From Baylisascaris procyonis (taxonomy: Eukaryota; Nematoda; Chromadorea; Rhabditida; Ascarididae), in assembly GCA_037389465.1 (NCBI GenBank), contig JAZARR010000164.1:563501-627500 (forward strand): a stretch of 64,000 nt of DNA, read 5' to 3'. A program made the position numbers and the translations under genes. Below are positions 1 to 12,877 of this stretch, one piece after another (the first letter of the stretch is position 1; each line of letters starts with the position of its first letter). Below the pieces are notes generated by a model that saw only the letters and a program-made list of their open reading frames with translations, had not been told where the DNA came from and did not search any database.

Positions 1-890
1 ATTTTAATTAATTAGTTGGCAAACAAGCAAATTTGCATATTCGATTAACAACAGCAATCGATCGGTCTTTCACTCTCTTGCTCATTATTTCTGACTGATT
101 AATGGTATAATTTCAACGTTTTTATTTACTTTCGAACAAATCCCCCGAATGTTACAAATTAACAGGAATATTTTTCCCTGAGAACATTTCGGTTAAAATA
201 TCGAAGTCAGAATGAAGGGTATTTGATGAATAATTGTAAATAATATGCAAATCCATTGAGAGCTAATAAAGGCTGTAAATGTTCAAAGATGACCTCGACA
301 CAACATGTAACCATTCATATATACTTCGCAACCATCAGTCATATACGACGCTTCGCGCCCTCACACCATTTCAAAAACGATACGCATACATAGAGCACTC
401 AAACTTGTCATCGTAGTCTCAGATACAAAGCGCCCACACTTGTTACCATAACCTCGCAGATGCCCATAATTGCATCTACGATCGAGTGCATCATTAAAAA
501 ATTGACTTTTATACATCAAGCTTTTAAGTAACTAAACTCGCTACTTAGAGGCTAACAATTTAGAAATGCTTCGTAAAGTGAAAACACAGGGAGATCGAAA
601 TCAGAACCATTGCCAGAATAATACGACATCGCTGGAGCCCATCCTCCATATTTTTACTCCCCCTCCACTGAAAGACCTTTGAAAACAGGAAAAGGATTGT
701 GACAAGTAGCGGCCTATATTGACAATATGGTGCAGAATGACTAAACAATATTTGGAGCAGCTCGCAAGTCGGTGTTGACGCAAAATCCTCACACCCCAAC
801 TTCAAACAGCTCTCTCACCTCTCTTTTCTTTCTCCCGTCATTACTGGTAGCATCTCAGCATAAAGCTGGGTTCAAATAGACTTAAAAGAG

Positions 891-1100
891 ATGCATTCCA
901 AGCAAGCTGCACCGGCAATCGAACCTGAAGAGGACGCTCAGGACGCCATTAACTGGAAAAACTTATTTAGATGCCGCCTTTGAAAGATCTTCAGGAACTT
1001 TTAATCGAGAAATAAGCGCCAAAAACAAGTTGGCAAACGTTTGCTTTCTCTGTGTTTCAGTGCATCACTAACGAGGCCCTGAAGTGTGTTGCCGACTAAC
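891..1100 (+). other. GC-richer exon-like patch, unresolved
   Basis: This patch is richer in G and C than its surroundings and has two readable frames. An ATG at 891 opens a 30-codon acidic peptide (residues such as EPEEDAQDAINW) that stops at 981. A second frame without ATG stays open from 886 to the stop at 1,076-1,078. A good acceptor (GTGTTTCAG, ending at 1,060) precedes a short frame reading CITNEALKCVAD and a stop. No GT donor sits in a position that joins these into one product. I do not recognise a family. It may be the tail of a small gene or chance. Confidence 0.18.
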
Positions 1101-1194
1101 GAATGAATGAAAATGGTAAAGAGAGCGAATTTGAATTGCCTCGTTTGGTTAAAATATTTTGCATATTACTCATTCTCGATGGGATAAAATTGCT

Positions 1195-1260
1195 AGGGGT
1201 GGGGGGGTGAGGGGGAGGGTAGGGGGGGGGCGATGGAAACGGAAAGGGAGGGCGGTGAGG
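1195..1260 (+). repeat. G-rich low-complexity tract
   Basis: Several runs of four to nine G on the plus strand are separated by short spacers, so the tract could form a G-quadruplex. Similar G runs occur near 12,568-12,601, 30,130-30,150, 32,631-32,646 and 43,900-43,917. No gene lies close enough to give this one a clear role. Confidence 0.6.
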
Positions 1261-4200
1261 AAGGAGAGGCAAAGGAGGAAGAAGGGAGGTTAGAGAGGTT
1301 GAGAAGCGAGGGGATTGTTAGTAATGATGCGAAGCACTCTGATCTACTGGAGTTTTATATGAAGAAGGAATAGACTTGAAAAAACAAAAGAAATTCTATT
1401 CTCTAAGGATTTTTTCATTTCCTTTATCATAGAATGCATAGATTTGTTTGTTGATTAAGAGGGAATGTACAACCATTAACTGAAATCTTCCACAGCCTAT
1501 TGATATTACTGTTTGTTGAATAAAAGTGACATTTAAAAAAAGAAAAGTGCAGCGTCGAATTTCAAATTCTTTTGAAAACAATTTATAAGAAATAATCGAG
1601 CAATAATTCTGAAGGAAAAGACAACGGGTGACGAAGATAAATGAGGAGAAAGAGAGGAAGGGGACGTAAACAGTTAGTGAACGGGTAAGACGTCGTCGGA
1701 TTTGGGACACAAGTGCTAGCAAAGGAAGAGAAACAAAATCATGCCAACAAGACTCAATTAGCCGAGATAACTGCATGCAAAACTCACAATAGAGAAACAC
1801 ATCGATTCGTATAGCACATACCCTCATGCTCACACAATCAAATCTCATCAACAACCGACAAAAAGAAGTTTTTTTGCATAAATCATGCAAAATTTTCAGT
1901 TTAATACTGATTGGAACAGGAAACATAAAGTGACGTACACAGTGGAATAATGAGATCTATACATACTATGATTACATTCTATGAATATTGCTTAACTTAT
2001 CTATGTAATATTACCAAGAAAAAATATGCATAATCTATAGGTATCTTTTCTATGGATAATGCATAGAAAAGTATGCACAGAAATAGTGACATCAAAACAC
2101 GAGGGAAGGAAACGAAAAGAATAAGAGAAAATTGAAAAGAATGTTGAGATAAAGTGAATAATAATCAATGATTCATACTTTTTAATGCATAAGGTATGGA
2201 AGTATTTATCGCGTATTCAAATTACACAAAAGATAGAGCAATAGTAATGGAATGCAGGACGTAAATATGAGAGGAGCAATTTATTCAGCGTTCATTTCAA
2301 TGTGCCGGTACAGTTTACGCTCACCATCACTCAATATACACTGTTCCAATAGCTAATGATTGAATTTGCAAAAACTTTTGAGAGATCTTTCAACTTTTTT
2401 TTCTATAATTTAGAGAGATGATTGCGATTGAAAGATTTTTAGCAATTTCAACGTGTAAAATAAAACAAAACTTTAAATAACACACAAAGATCTATATTGG
2501 TTTTGCGAAATTCAAACGCTTTAAGAAATACTGAAAAAAGGCATTATAAATTGATAGATTGCGCTCTCTAATAGATTGTATTCAGGCAAACATTCGTTGG
2601 ATCTTCTTTATTGCAGTGGAAACCTTTCCTTTGTTAGAGAATCACACCGCAACGGCATACTACAGAACTCGATCTACAGACTTTATCTAGGCCAGAGTGC
2701 ATATTGAAATACCGACAGATCTAAGGCATTTATGAACTGTGGGTATGTAATGTGCAGTGTTTAATGTCAGATATAACTGATGTTGGTCAAGGCATCAATT
2801 CGAATCAACCATAATTCCAACCCCTTCCCCCCTCCCTCTCATATAGCCAAGACTGGGAATAACATTGGTGTTACCTTGAACGGAATGACAAAGGGCCTTC
2901 TATGTGGAAAGAAGCATATTTTGAAGTCGAAATAGGGAAACACCATTGTTGAGATGAAAGAAATATTCATTCAGTGGCATGCTTAGGATTGGAACGGTTA
3001 ACTGTCTCTTTCAAATTGCTAAATATTATGTACATACAATCAAATAGCAACATTTGAATGCAAAGAATCACACAAATCATTTACTTGAAAAAAAAAAAAA
3101 AGAGAAGAAGAATACTATCCAGTGATGCAGTACTCAGAGGAAAATTCTAGAAAAGAGCAGCATCAATTTAAGTTTATATTTTTTTCATTCACAAATTCCA
3201 TGCAAAAGAATTTCACTAATGAGGAAAGGAATCGAACGCGTTGCAAATCGCCTAAATTTTTCATTTAATAAGAGATTTTCTGAACGAAGGAGCTAAAGGA
3301 TCCCATATGAAGTGAAATCTTCAAATGCTCTGTATCAAAAAAAGTTAACGATAACGGCTCCATTACCCGTAAATTCCTTCATACGATCTTTTTTACGCAA
3401 ATGACTAGAATCACTGATGTTTTTGCAATAGATTATTTACTATTCCTGAGTTTCAATAAACAGAAAGACAAAAACTTCCTATGCTCCTTCAAAGACGAGG
3501 TTTATTTTTCATTTTCACCCATTCACATTAAAATTCTCAAAATATCCTTCATTGAGCACTCAAAATTCATCTGAAAGTACCTCTTAAAAGGATGCCATTA
3601 CACAAATCATTTATGTTTTCCCGACTATTATAGCTTTCCAGCTGAAATACTTGAAATAAAATCGGCTTTGTTTGCACTGAATAGCGACATATTTATTGCG
3701 ATATATATGAAATGGATAACTACATATTTATTGGAATATATAAAATAACATAACGATACCTTGGCTAACATTCATAAATAGCACAACGGCACAATTTTTG
3801 GCATGTATAAAACAACACAACGGTAAAATGAAATCGAAACATATAATCATCTCATACCTGTTGAACGTGCTCGGCTCTAAATATATGCAAATAAAGAACA
3901 AATTCAATTCACAATAAATGCATCCACAGCGCAAAAAATATGAAAGCTATGTGAAGTATGCGGTCCAATTTGTCAAATGCGTAATGAAATTCGCATCGTT
4001 CAGCGGCAATAACGTCTTTAGGCGTGTGGAATCGTAGTGTAAAAATTATATGATTAGGCAAAAAAAGCGATGGTAAAAGAGAAGAGATAAAAAAGAAAAA
4101 CAGCGCAGGTGGTAAAGCATGGACTTGGTAGTTTGGAGATCATCGTTCAGAGTGCTATCTAAACACCTTGCCTGTCGTCTTACTTATGTCTGCAGTTATT

Positions 4201-7200
4201 TGCTCCCTTTTGGAATTACTTCAGCTAAACTGCAAAAGAAAATTCTTTTAATCAACATCTACGGTGAGTTCAGCCCTATAACAAGTCAAATTCCAACCAT
4301 AAATTCTTCATTAATAACTGACTAAAGTTTCTTCATAAAAATTTATCACCATTAAGAAATGCAAATTTTTCAAAAATTCTCAGTCACTTTTCATCCAATT
4401 TTTTTCATTCCACTCAGTCGGTAATACCACTCCAATAAGGCGCATTAGAATAACTATGATACTGGTTCTTAACTGTAAATTGAGAATTGTAAACGCTAAT
4501 AATTGTAAATTTTGAAGGAGGCACCGTAGCAATGGAATTGCAAATAAATGCACTCGATGTAGTGTTCTCTAAATTCAAATTTTTTATCAGAAAAAAGCAA
4601 ATTTGATACCTCTAATGAGCAAAAGTTATGGAGATAAACGTATGCATGTTAAAAAATTACAACAAGGTATTACATATGAATTATATGCTAATTATGCTAA
4701 TTATACTACAAAGTCTTATGCTAATTAAATGAAGTTCTTAGTTAAGAATTAATATATTTTATGAGAAGAATATAGAATTGAAGTAATACGATGTAATATA
4801 ACATCACCCGACGAAACGAACGAGAATGTGAAGCGCAAGAAGTGAGGAACAATGCGAAAGTGAGCGAAATGCACAACTTGAGCACAAAGGCGGGATTTTC
4901 ACTCAATGATTGTGACGCTGGTAACACATGCCTCCTAGCTAATGCATCAGAAGTTTTGCTTACGAATACCTTTTTATGGTTTACTCCATGCTTGTGCGAC
5001 GAATCGTCGAATGGCTACAGCGCTTACTTTGGGCTATATGGTCAGATGGTCAGACTCGATCTGCCAAGATCTCATCCGTTCTTAACTCCCCTCCCCCCTA
5101 CAATCCTATTATTATTATTATATTATTACAATCCTAATCCTATTATTATAATGCTTAACCTTTCAAGGAACACCGCTAATGGCCTAAGGTAATCTTTTAC
5201 TCCTGTGATCTCATCCTGCTATCAGTGACTGCAAACGAAACGACGCATCATCAAATGCAAGATTTATGAATCACTAGGTAAAGACTCATAAAACTACAAG
5301 GTTATCCTAGCCCAGTAATCGTGCCAGCAAACAGTTCGTGGATCAATGGAAATCATAAAGTTCTTTAGAGTACAGCGTGGTTTTTTGGGAGTCATATGAA
5401 TTCTCATCAGAGTAATTTACTAGGTTACTATTATCTTATTTTCTTGTCAAACCAATAAGTTAAACATCATATTTTAGCGACTAAATGATAAGTCATTTCT
5501 CTTAGAGGACACTTACTTATTTTTGGTGCCCCAAATTGTCGTAGACGGCGCTATGATGTCCGATGCATATGCTCTTACTACTTATCAAATAGCGCCATCT
5601 TCACAAATTGTGCTTCGCAATTCCCTTCAGCAATCTTCGTCGAGTGTTATGTCACCATTTTGATTGGCAAAAGCACGTCGTTTCACTTTTCAAACTGAAT
5701 CACTCAGTAGAAAAAAATTCATAGGATTCCAAAATGGTTCGTATATTCATCGCTATTAGAAGATATTCAAAGAGCAATGCCGTTTTATTATGGCTCACGT
5801 GTGTAGATGAGTTCGTAGGGAAGAGATAATTGTTGAAGAAAACTAAACTCGACTATACAGATAGTGACTTTGTAAGTCAAATTTGATTAGAGCTTTTAAC
5901 TCCATGAAGTGGAGCTAAGTGGAGTTGAACATCAAATCGAAAAACAATCGATTTGCCCTTGGGTGATATACGATCAACCCATTGAGGTGAAAACGACTTA
6001 TGTGGGGGAATTCCAGTATTTTTATCAATTTTCCGAAACTTTAGATCCTCAATAAGTTTGAAAAATTCAAGAAGCAATAAGGATTGAAATCTTCTTAGAA
6101 TAATTCATAAAATGCTGCTACCTAACTTATTTTTTTATTCTAGTTAGAGATGAATTTATAAACTTTCATTTCATAAATTCGTCCCATTCTTAAGTTAGTA
6201 GCGAATATCTGTATTCATTGCTATTTTAGCGACTTTAAAATATACTGCATTTTGATATCTCTGATTTTCAAACAATTACGATACAGCGACGACTGACAGT
6301 ATGAATTTCCGGTAATCGCTTATTGGTGAGAAATAAACTTTTCTCAGTAAGTGTTATGAGTGTAAACAAAGAATTGCAGAATAAGATCATAGGCGAGAGA
6401 GCAAAGCGAATTATACCCAATTTTCTCTAGTGCTCCTTCATGTATTTGGCACATATACAGAGCGTCAAGTGCATTTGAAGTAGATGATGGAAAAAATATG
6501 AAATTGAATAACGATTTTCATTAAAAAGGAATGGGATTGGAGGGAGAGGGGCCGTAGAAAATGACTTGGTAAGGATAATGGGAATGTGATTAAGAGTGAA
6601 GGAAAAATCCAAGATCGATTCTTTCCAAGCGTTTCAGTTTCTCTCACTCCCGAAGGATCAATAACCCGTATAGAACATTGCTAGAGTGGAGGATTTGAAA
6701 ATATATTGTACAGCACGCTTGCTTCAATCATTATAATCTTTTTTATTTAACTTTAATGCAGTAGAGGTTCAAGCCTCAGCAAAATCATATAGCAATATCA
6801 AGTAGCTGTAATTACCTATTTCCGCAGGGATTTTGAAGAAATAAGTGTTGCAGCTTTCTATTTTTCTTCTTCTCCGCTTCTGGAAAACATTTGAAAGTGA
6901 ATCTACATCTATCGTTTATTACAAAAAAACAACGATTTTCGAATATCAGACACCCTCAGAAGTCTTTTTTTGGTGAGCCAAGAGGGCACTTCAAAATGCA
7001 ATGCAAAACTTCATAGTTGAATGCAATTTATAATCATCGAGTGCTTCGTAAAGGCAAAAATTTGTACAAAAAAAACACCTCTTATGTATTGGTAGTGTAA
7101 ATCAACAGAACGTGTTGCAAAAAAAAAAAAAAGACATATGACATTGCAGAAGAGATATGCAAATTTATGGAAAAAAAGAGATATAGAAGTGAAGTAAAGC

Positions 7201-10200
7201 ATATCGCAAAAAGAATGCACTAAATATCAAAAGGGATATGTAAAACGATTATTAATAAAAGTATAAAAACAGGTAAATTATTTGAGTGAACACTTTACTA
7301 TATTAATAAAAAATTTTTTCCGTCCATTCACCGGAATTTTTTCTTCTATTTTTAGAGTCTTTGCCTATTTTATGTTATTCGAAAAATGCGTTATATATGC
7401 ATAACTGAAACAGATCAATTGAAGAAGTTGATATGATGAAATATTTCCTTTCTTCACAATAGATGCCGGTATCATGCTTCAATGATTGAGAATTCCGCAG
7501 AAATTGTTCGGATTATTTTTTTTTTCTCGAAAAAAAAAGAAATAAAAAAGGTGTTATGCGATTATTATAATGCTCAAAAACGAAATATTGTTTAAAACTG
7601 TTATAACGTTACAAAGCTGAAGATATAATTTTGCTTCGACGATAAATGACAATCGCACATATCCAATCTACTTATCCGCCTTCTTCATGCTGCCCCTCTT
7701 GCCCCCTCCTCATTCACCAAACCCCCCACAGAAGGATGGTTGACTACAAATTTCGGTTTTTGTCCACGAAAAAAAATGAGATCAGATGTTTAGCAAACGT
7801 GAGAAATTTTTGGAAGCTTGAATGACTTCAAAGAGAAGTGTCACTAAAAAACGTGAAATTCTGCGCCGTCGACGTTCTTTTCCGATTTGATTAGTGTGTC
7901 GCAAATATCGATCAAAACGGATGAATCGCAAATTTTAACGGAGAAAAGTGAATGGTAAAATTTCCCAAAAAGTGAAGTGGAGTAAGTTTATGTGTGATTC
8001 AAAAAAAAAATGATAGCGGATATCATATAACAGAAATAATACTTATACGCTCAAGATAATGGGGTATGGCCAGGTGGCAAAGTTACCAACAGTTGTTCAA
8101 GGAATAATTGGCTCTATATCGTTCTTCAACAAATGCTAGCAGAACCTAGCAATAATTCTCCACCTTGTGAATACTTTATTGGGTAGTTTTTGTTTCCAGC
8201 CGCTAACTGGGAAAGAAAGCATCACTGGCTGAATTTCATCTTTCTGAAATTTCATCAATTTATAGTACTCGGCAATTTTTATGGATAGAAATTCTTATAA
8301 ATTTTCTACGGAGATATCGCATACATATGGATATCGCATTTCCGACTGCTATCGCGTTCACGAACGAAAATGTTCACCATCAATATTATAACATAAAATT
8401 CAGATTTTTTAAACGACCGCCTAATTATTTCAGGAAATTTAGACTTAAATAATCCCTCGAAGTATTTTTTCAATTTATTTTTTTTTTTTAAATAGTGTGT
8501 AAACGACTATATGACTTCGCTTAACAATGGTTTTATATCGAAAAACCTTTATAGTTTTATTCCATATGCATACTGATGTGCAACTATCGATTATACATAA
8601 CAAAAATGATAGTAAATGTCAAAGAGTGAGTGAGAAGAAAACGTTGATTGACAGCTCATTGATCTAACTCGTATACGAAGCAGAGTTTGGACGGAAATTT
8701 TTTGATGAAGGGAAAGGGGAGTTAAAATCTTTTCATGTTGATCGCATTGTATTACTTTTTGCAAGTTTGTTTTTTTTTCTTCTCTCTGACAGCATGCACA
8801 CTTCACTTAACTTGCTATCTTTTACTTAGAAGCTGTGGCAGCCACATCTCTTGCGGCCTTTCATGGCTATGATTCTCACATAAAGGTCACGTTAGAATTA
8901 CGAGCAAGTATGTATTAACAGATACGGTAATAAAGTAAGTCAAAATCTAAATCGCCAGTAGGCAAAGAACGGCCTATTGGCGAATAGCTATGGAGGTCTC
9001 ATAATAATCACTTATTGCTAAGAGAAATGAACGGTCATAAAACGTGACCTGTAATTTTGTCGAAAAATTAACCAAAAAATAACCAATAACCTTTAAAGGA
9101 ATAAAAAAAAGTGTAATAATGTTTCATATAACACCTTCTAGTCACTAAACTATGGATAAGGAAAAGAGATCACGATTCGGCCTGAGATACCTATCGCAGA
9201 CACGGAGTTGTAGCCGCATTCCTTAAACTTACTAAAGAAGTACTGAGACAACAGTTTGATAGCAACCCTTTGATCTCTTTGATTCATTGATGACTTTCAC
9301 TAATGCGAAAAAAATTTGTGCTTATTTTATGCTTAAAAGATGTAGGCAGAACGTTCGCGGACGCCTCGCAATGGGTTCATAGGTATAGCAAATGTTGCTA
9401 CATTTTGAAAGCTACACCTCTAAGAACCAGATAATGCAAAGAAAAATAAAGGTATATTTGAAAATTTCAGGACAATATGGATCGATTATATCTTCCTGGT
9501 TAAAGTTCGCAAAGGTTTTCATAGGAATATTCAATTTTCTTCACCTTCTGATGCAATATTACCACTCGAATATGAGAAATGGAGAAATGATGTCGTCAAA
9601 TAGATGCTGATGATCAGCTTTGAAGAAAATGGATGAATGATCAACACAAAAAAATGCAGACGAGGGAATTTCGAGAACTTTGGATGCGACCATATTTCAA
9701 AACTGGTGGCCAACTGGAACTTTGGATGAGGCTAAATTTCAAAATCGCTAGTCGAGTGAGGTCGAATTTCAGAAGTTCTCATAAAAATCTTAGAAGTGCG
9801 CATATAATCAAGATTTTCTTTTTTTTCAGTTTACGCCGAATTCAATAAATGCCACCTATTTTTAGCAAATTTCGATAGCGCTGTTTCGGTAATATCACAT
9901 CTTAAAACAGTACAGCTTTGATTTAATCTCGAAAACATTCTATGACGACAGTATAATAACATAGGGAATATTTGGGTAGCAATGAATTTATGCATTTCTT
10001 CCATTAAATGGGACCAGTAGGAAAGCAGTTGTAACGATCAGTAACGAAATTGAAATTTTAACAAAACAATTAATATTAATCAATTGCCATAGCACGATAT
10101 ATATGCTACAAAACTGAGTTCAAATAGAATCAGAACTGCGGTAACAGCTTACGAAATGAAATATTTACTCTTCATAATCAAAGCTATTCACAAGCTGCCT

Positions 10201-11582
10201 GAACGACATTCTACCAGAGATCGCCCGTTGCTATTCCGTGCAATGACCGCAAAGAACAAACCAGCGAGCAATGAGGCGTGAATTGATTTACAATAGACGC
10301 GTAAAAATTACCATACCATTAAATGACCATAAACTTGATGGTCAATTGGTCAAATGCCACACCATCAAACGATCATAAAGCTAGTGGTCATTGGTCAAGG
10401 ACTTATTGAATATCTGCAAACTTCAGATCAATTAACGATGAGCTTCTCAAGGAGATTCCTAAAAGCAAAATTTCAGTACTTTTTCATCGCGCTTTCCACA
10501 TTTTGTAGTCGCTAAGCTCCAGAGTGTTACGGCACTCGTAACTTCACAAAACCACTATATATTCGAGCAAAGGACAGCATTGTAAGAAAATATGATTTCC
10601 AGTTGAATACGCGCTTCAGAAATCTGGTTGGAAGAACGGGGGTGTTGAACATCGGATATGTTTGCGGTAATTAGAAATGCCAAACACAGACTAAAACGCT
10701 CCTATCATCAGAGTGTTTGAAATCTCCATAATAAAGAGTTATTCAAATGAATTAATAACATTCGTCTTCATATTCGCCGCTTGTTTCATTGTAAAGAAAA
10801 AATTAAATTCAACTGATCTGTAAAAATTTAAAATTGGCGCTCGTTTTCCGTAGTCCCGAATTTCATTAGCGATGCAGTGAAAACATCACAATGGAATTAC
10901 TTGAAAGTGAAAATCATATAATCGAAATTAATATTTCGTTTTCAATGATAATAGTGATAATTCAATCGATGCCCTGATTACACATCTTCATACTGTTTTA
11001 TACTGTATTTGCATACCCACTGATATCTTAAATGCTTCAAAAAATTTCCCAACGATGAGCTGATCGTTGAGGAGTTGAGTGCTTCCGATCGGCACTCATC
11101 ACTTCATTATGCTAACGTAGCAATTCGTCTCCACTAACATTGTGTATAATTACAAATTTCACAACGGAGTGCAAACGCGTCGCGAAGAACCGACTATCAT
11201 TAATGCGAAAAAGTTCTTCGCTCCCATGGGCACAATTTACATCAATGCCCACCCATATCGAGGCGCTTATAACCAACAAGAAAACAAAGCAACCCGAACG
11301 GGCATTAACCACTGCTCTCACATATTTTTAACTACTGCTCTTACATATTTTACAAACAAAAACGAGAAAAGCTGCCTGTTTTAGCTTATCGCCAATGCAT
11401 TAATCGTTTTTTACCTTTGAATGAGGTTGGAATGTTTCAAATGGTTGAGAAACATAGACGAATATCCAAATAAAACAATAGAAATGATCCATAAGGGGGA
11501 ACGAAATTCAGTGGGAAATAAACTCTGCGATGGACTACTTATTGAGACGTTAGGAATTTAAACAGGTAAATTTAATAATAAT

Positions 11583-11584
<2 letters not shown>

Positions 11585-11634
<50 letters not shown>
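11585..11634. repeat. (TA)25 microsatellite
   Basis: About 25 uninterrupted TA units. They are followed by a TTTA/TTTAT-rich low-complexity block up to about 11,830. Open frames of alternating Ile and Tyr across it are artefacts of the repeat. Confidence 0.95.
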
Positions 11635-11636
<2 letters not shown>

Positions 11637-11699
11637 GTTGTATACATTACACATATATTTATATTTATATATATTTTTATATATAGACCATTATAAACA

Positions 11700-11835
11700 T
11701 TATATACATATCTATTTATTTATTCATTTAATTATTTATTCAATTATTTATTTGTTTATTTATCTATTTATTTAATTATTTATTCAACTACTTATTCATT
11801 TGTCTATCTATTTATTTATTTACATTCATATACCC
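11700..11835. repeat. TTTA-rich low-complexity block
   Basis: Imperfect TTTA/TTTAT tetra- and pentanucleotide repeats follow the (TA)n tract. No coding or regulatory signal is apparent. Confidence 0.8.
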
Positions 11836-12009
11836 ATGTACAAACTTACTCATTTATTTAAATATTGATATTTGCATATGTACAAATTTGCTGCACTGAA
11901 GTCGCATGATTTTCATAAATATTATTACTGCGAAATTGTTTCTACATAAATGATGAAAACAAGCGGCGATCGTGCGTCTCAAATATAATTTCCTAGCAAT
12001 GTGCCAAAA

Positions 12010-12146
12010 TCACTCTCTGCAGGGGGTTGCTCCATTGACTCTTTCAATTGTCTGCACCTCTGACAGCATGTCTTCTACCAACTTGAAGCAGTAATCTTTG
12101 TGTTGCGAATATAACTGCTCTCCAATACATTCTCGCCTCGAACATC
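12010..12146 (-). CDS. Possible orphan terminal exon, unknown product
   Basis: On the minus strand an acceptor (AATAAGTCAG) is followed by an open frame of about 45 codons ending in TGA. The frame has four cysteines, mixed charge and little low complexity, unlike the surrounding chance frames. It reads like the C-terminal exon of a small protein, with the exon start falling inside a codon. I do not recognise the family and could not find the preceding exon at higher coordinates. It may be a decayed gene fragment or a chance frame. Confidence 0.22.
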
Positions 12147-12567
12147 CTGACTTATTATTTGAATACCATAGTGGAACAATTCGAAATGAAGGATGAGCAA
12201 TCTTCAACTATGAAATAAAGAAGAGGAAAAGAATCTAGGGCTATAAATTTATCGAAGTATGTATACGGTAAAGCAGAAATGCCGCTAAGGCAAGTGGAGT
12301 GGAGTATGAACGACGAGGATGTTAGAAATTGGGCACCACATCAATAAACCACTTCCCTTGGGATATCGACCAAATGTGCTTAAAAACAAATCTGCTACAT
12401 ATTTCGCTTTCATAACATTAAAAACCTATAAAATTATAATCATCATTGTTTCATACTGATGCTATAATGATTTGCATATTGTTCAATTCTATAATAGTTA
12501 CGCACAGTTGCATATTGTTCCAAATGTTTGGACGTTTAAAACCAGAAGGAAGAGGAGAATGGAGGAA

Positions 12568-12601
12568 GGGCGAGGGGGGAGGGGGGGGGGGGCTGGGGGG
12601 A
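12568..12601 (+). repeat. G-run tract with quadruplex potential
   Basis: Runs of 3, 6, 12 and 6 G are separated by one or two bases on the plus strand. It lies in otherwise AT-rich DNA. No gene is adjacent. Confidence 0.7.
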
Positions 12602-12823
12602 GGAGAGCGAAAAAAAATTTTGTGCTGTTCATATTAAAAAAGTATTTCTTTAGCGAACTCTCCTTTGCAACTAATAAAACTATACTAGATAGCCCGCTCT
12701 GCGGTAATAGACAAGAAGTATTTATATCAAACAATATTCCTTTGTTTTTCTCCTCCGATGTAAACGAGTTTTATGGCACTAGACGCATAATACTGTTTAA
12801 GAATGGCGAAGATTACAACAGTA

Positions 12824-12877
12824 AATTATGTAATTATCAGGTAATGACGTAATTATGTAATTATCAGGTAATGACGT
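12824..12877. repeat. Perfect 27-bp tandem duplication
   Basis: Two exact 27-bp copies lie at 12,824-12,850 and 12,851-12,877. Each ends in ATGACGT, and the second copy runs into CAT, creating the palindrome TGACGTCA, which matches a CRE/ATF site. No gene is close, so a regulatory role is not supported. Confidence 0.85.

Noticed and set aside
1396..1926. 176-codon frame on the minus strand
   Set aside because: The longest frame in the first half, but rich in Phe, Leu and Cys as expected from AT-rich chance frames, with no domain pattern.
3210..3260. B-box-like sequence suggesting a tRNA
   Set aside because: No matching acceptor, D or anticodon stems could be folded around it. No tRNA or rRNA gene was found elsewhere, though a by-eye search is weak.
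10310..10400. Direct repeats resembling a CRISPR-like array
   Set aside because: Only a few imperfect short repeats of ACCAT/TGGTCA type, without regular spacing, in a eukaryotic genome.
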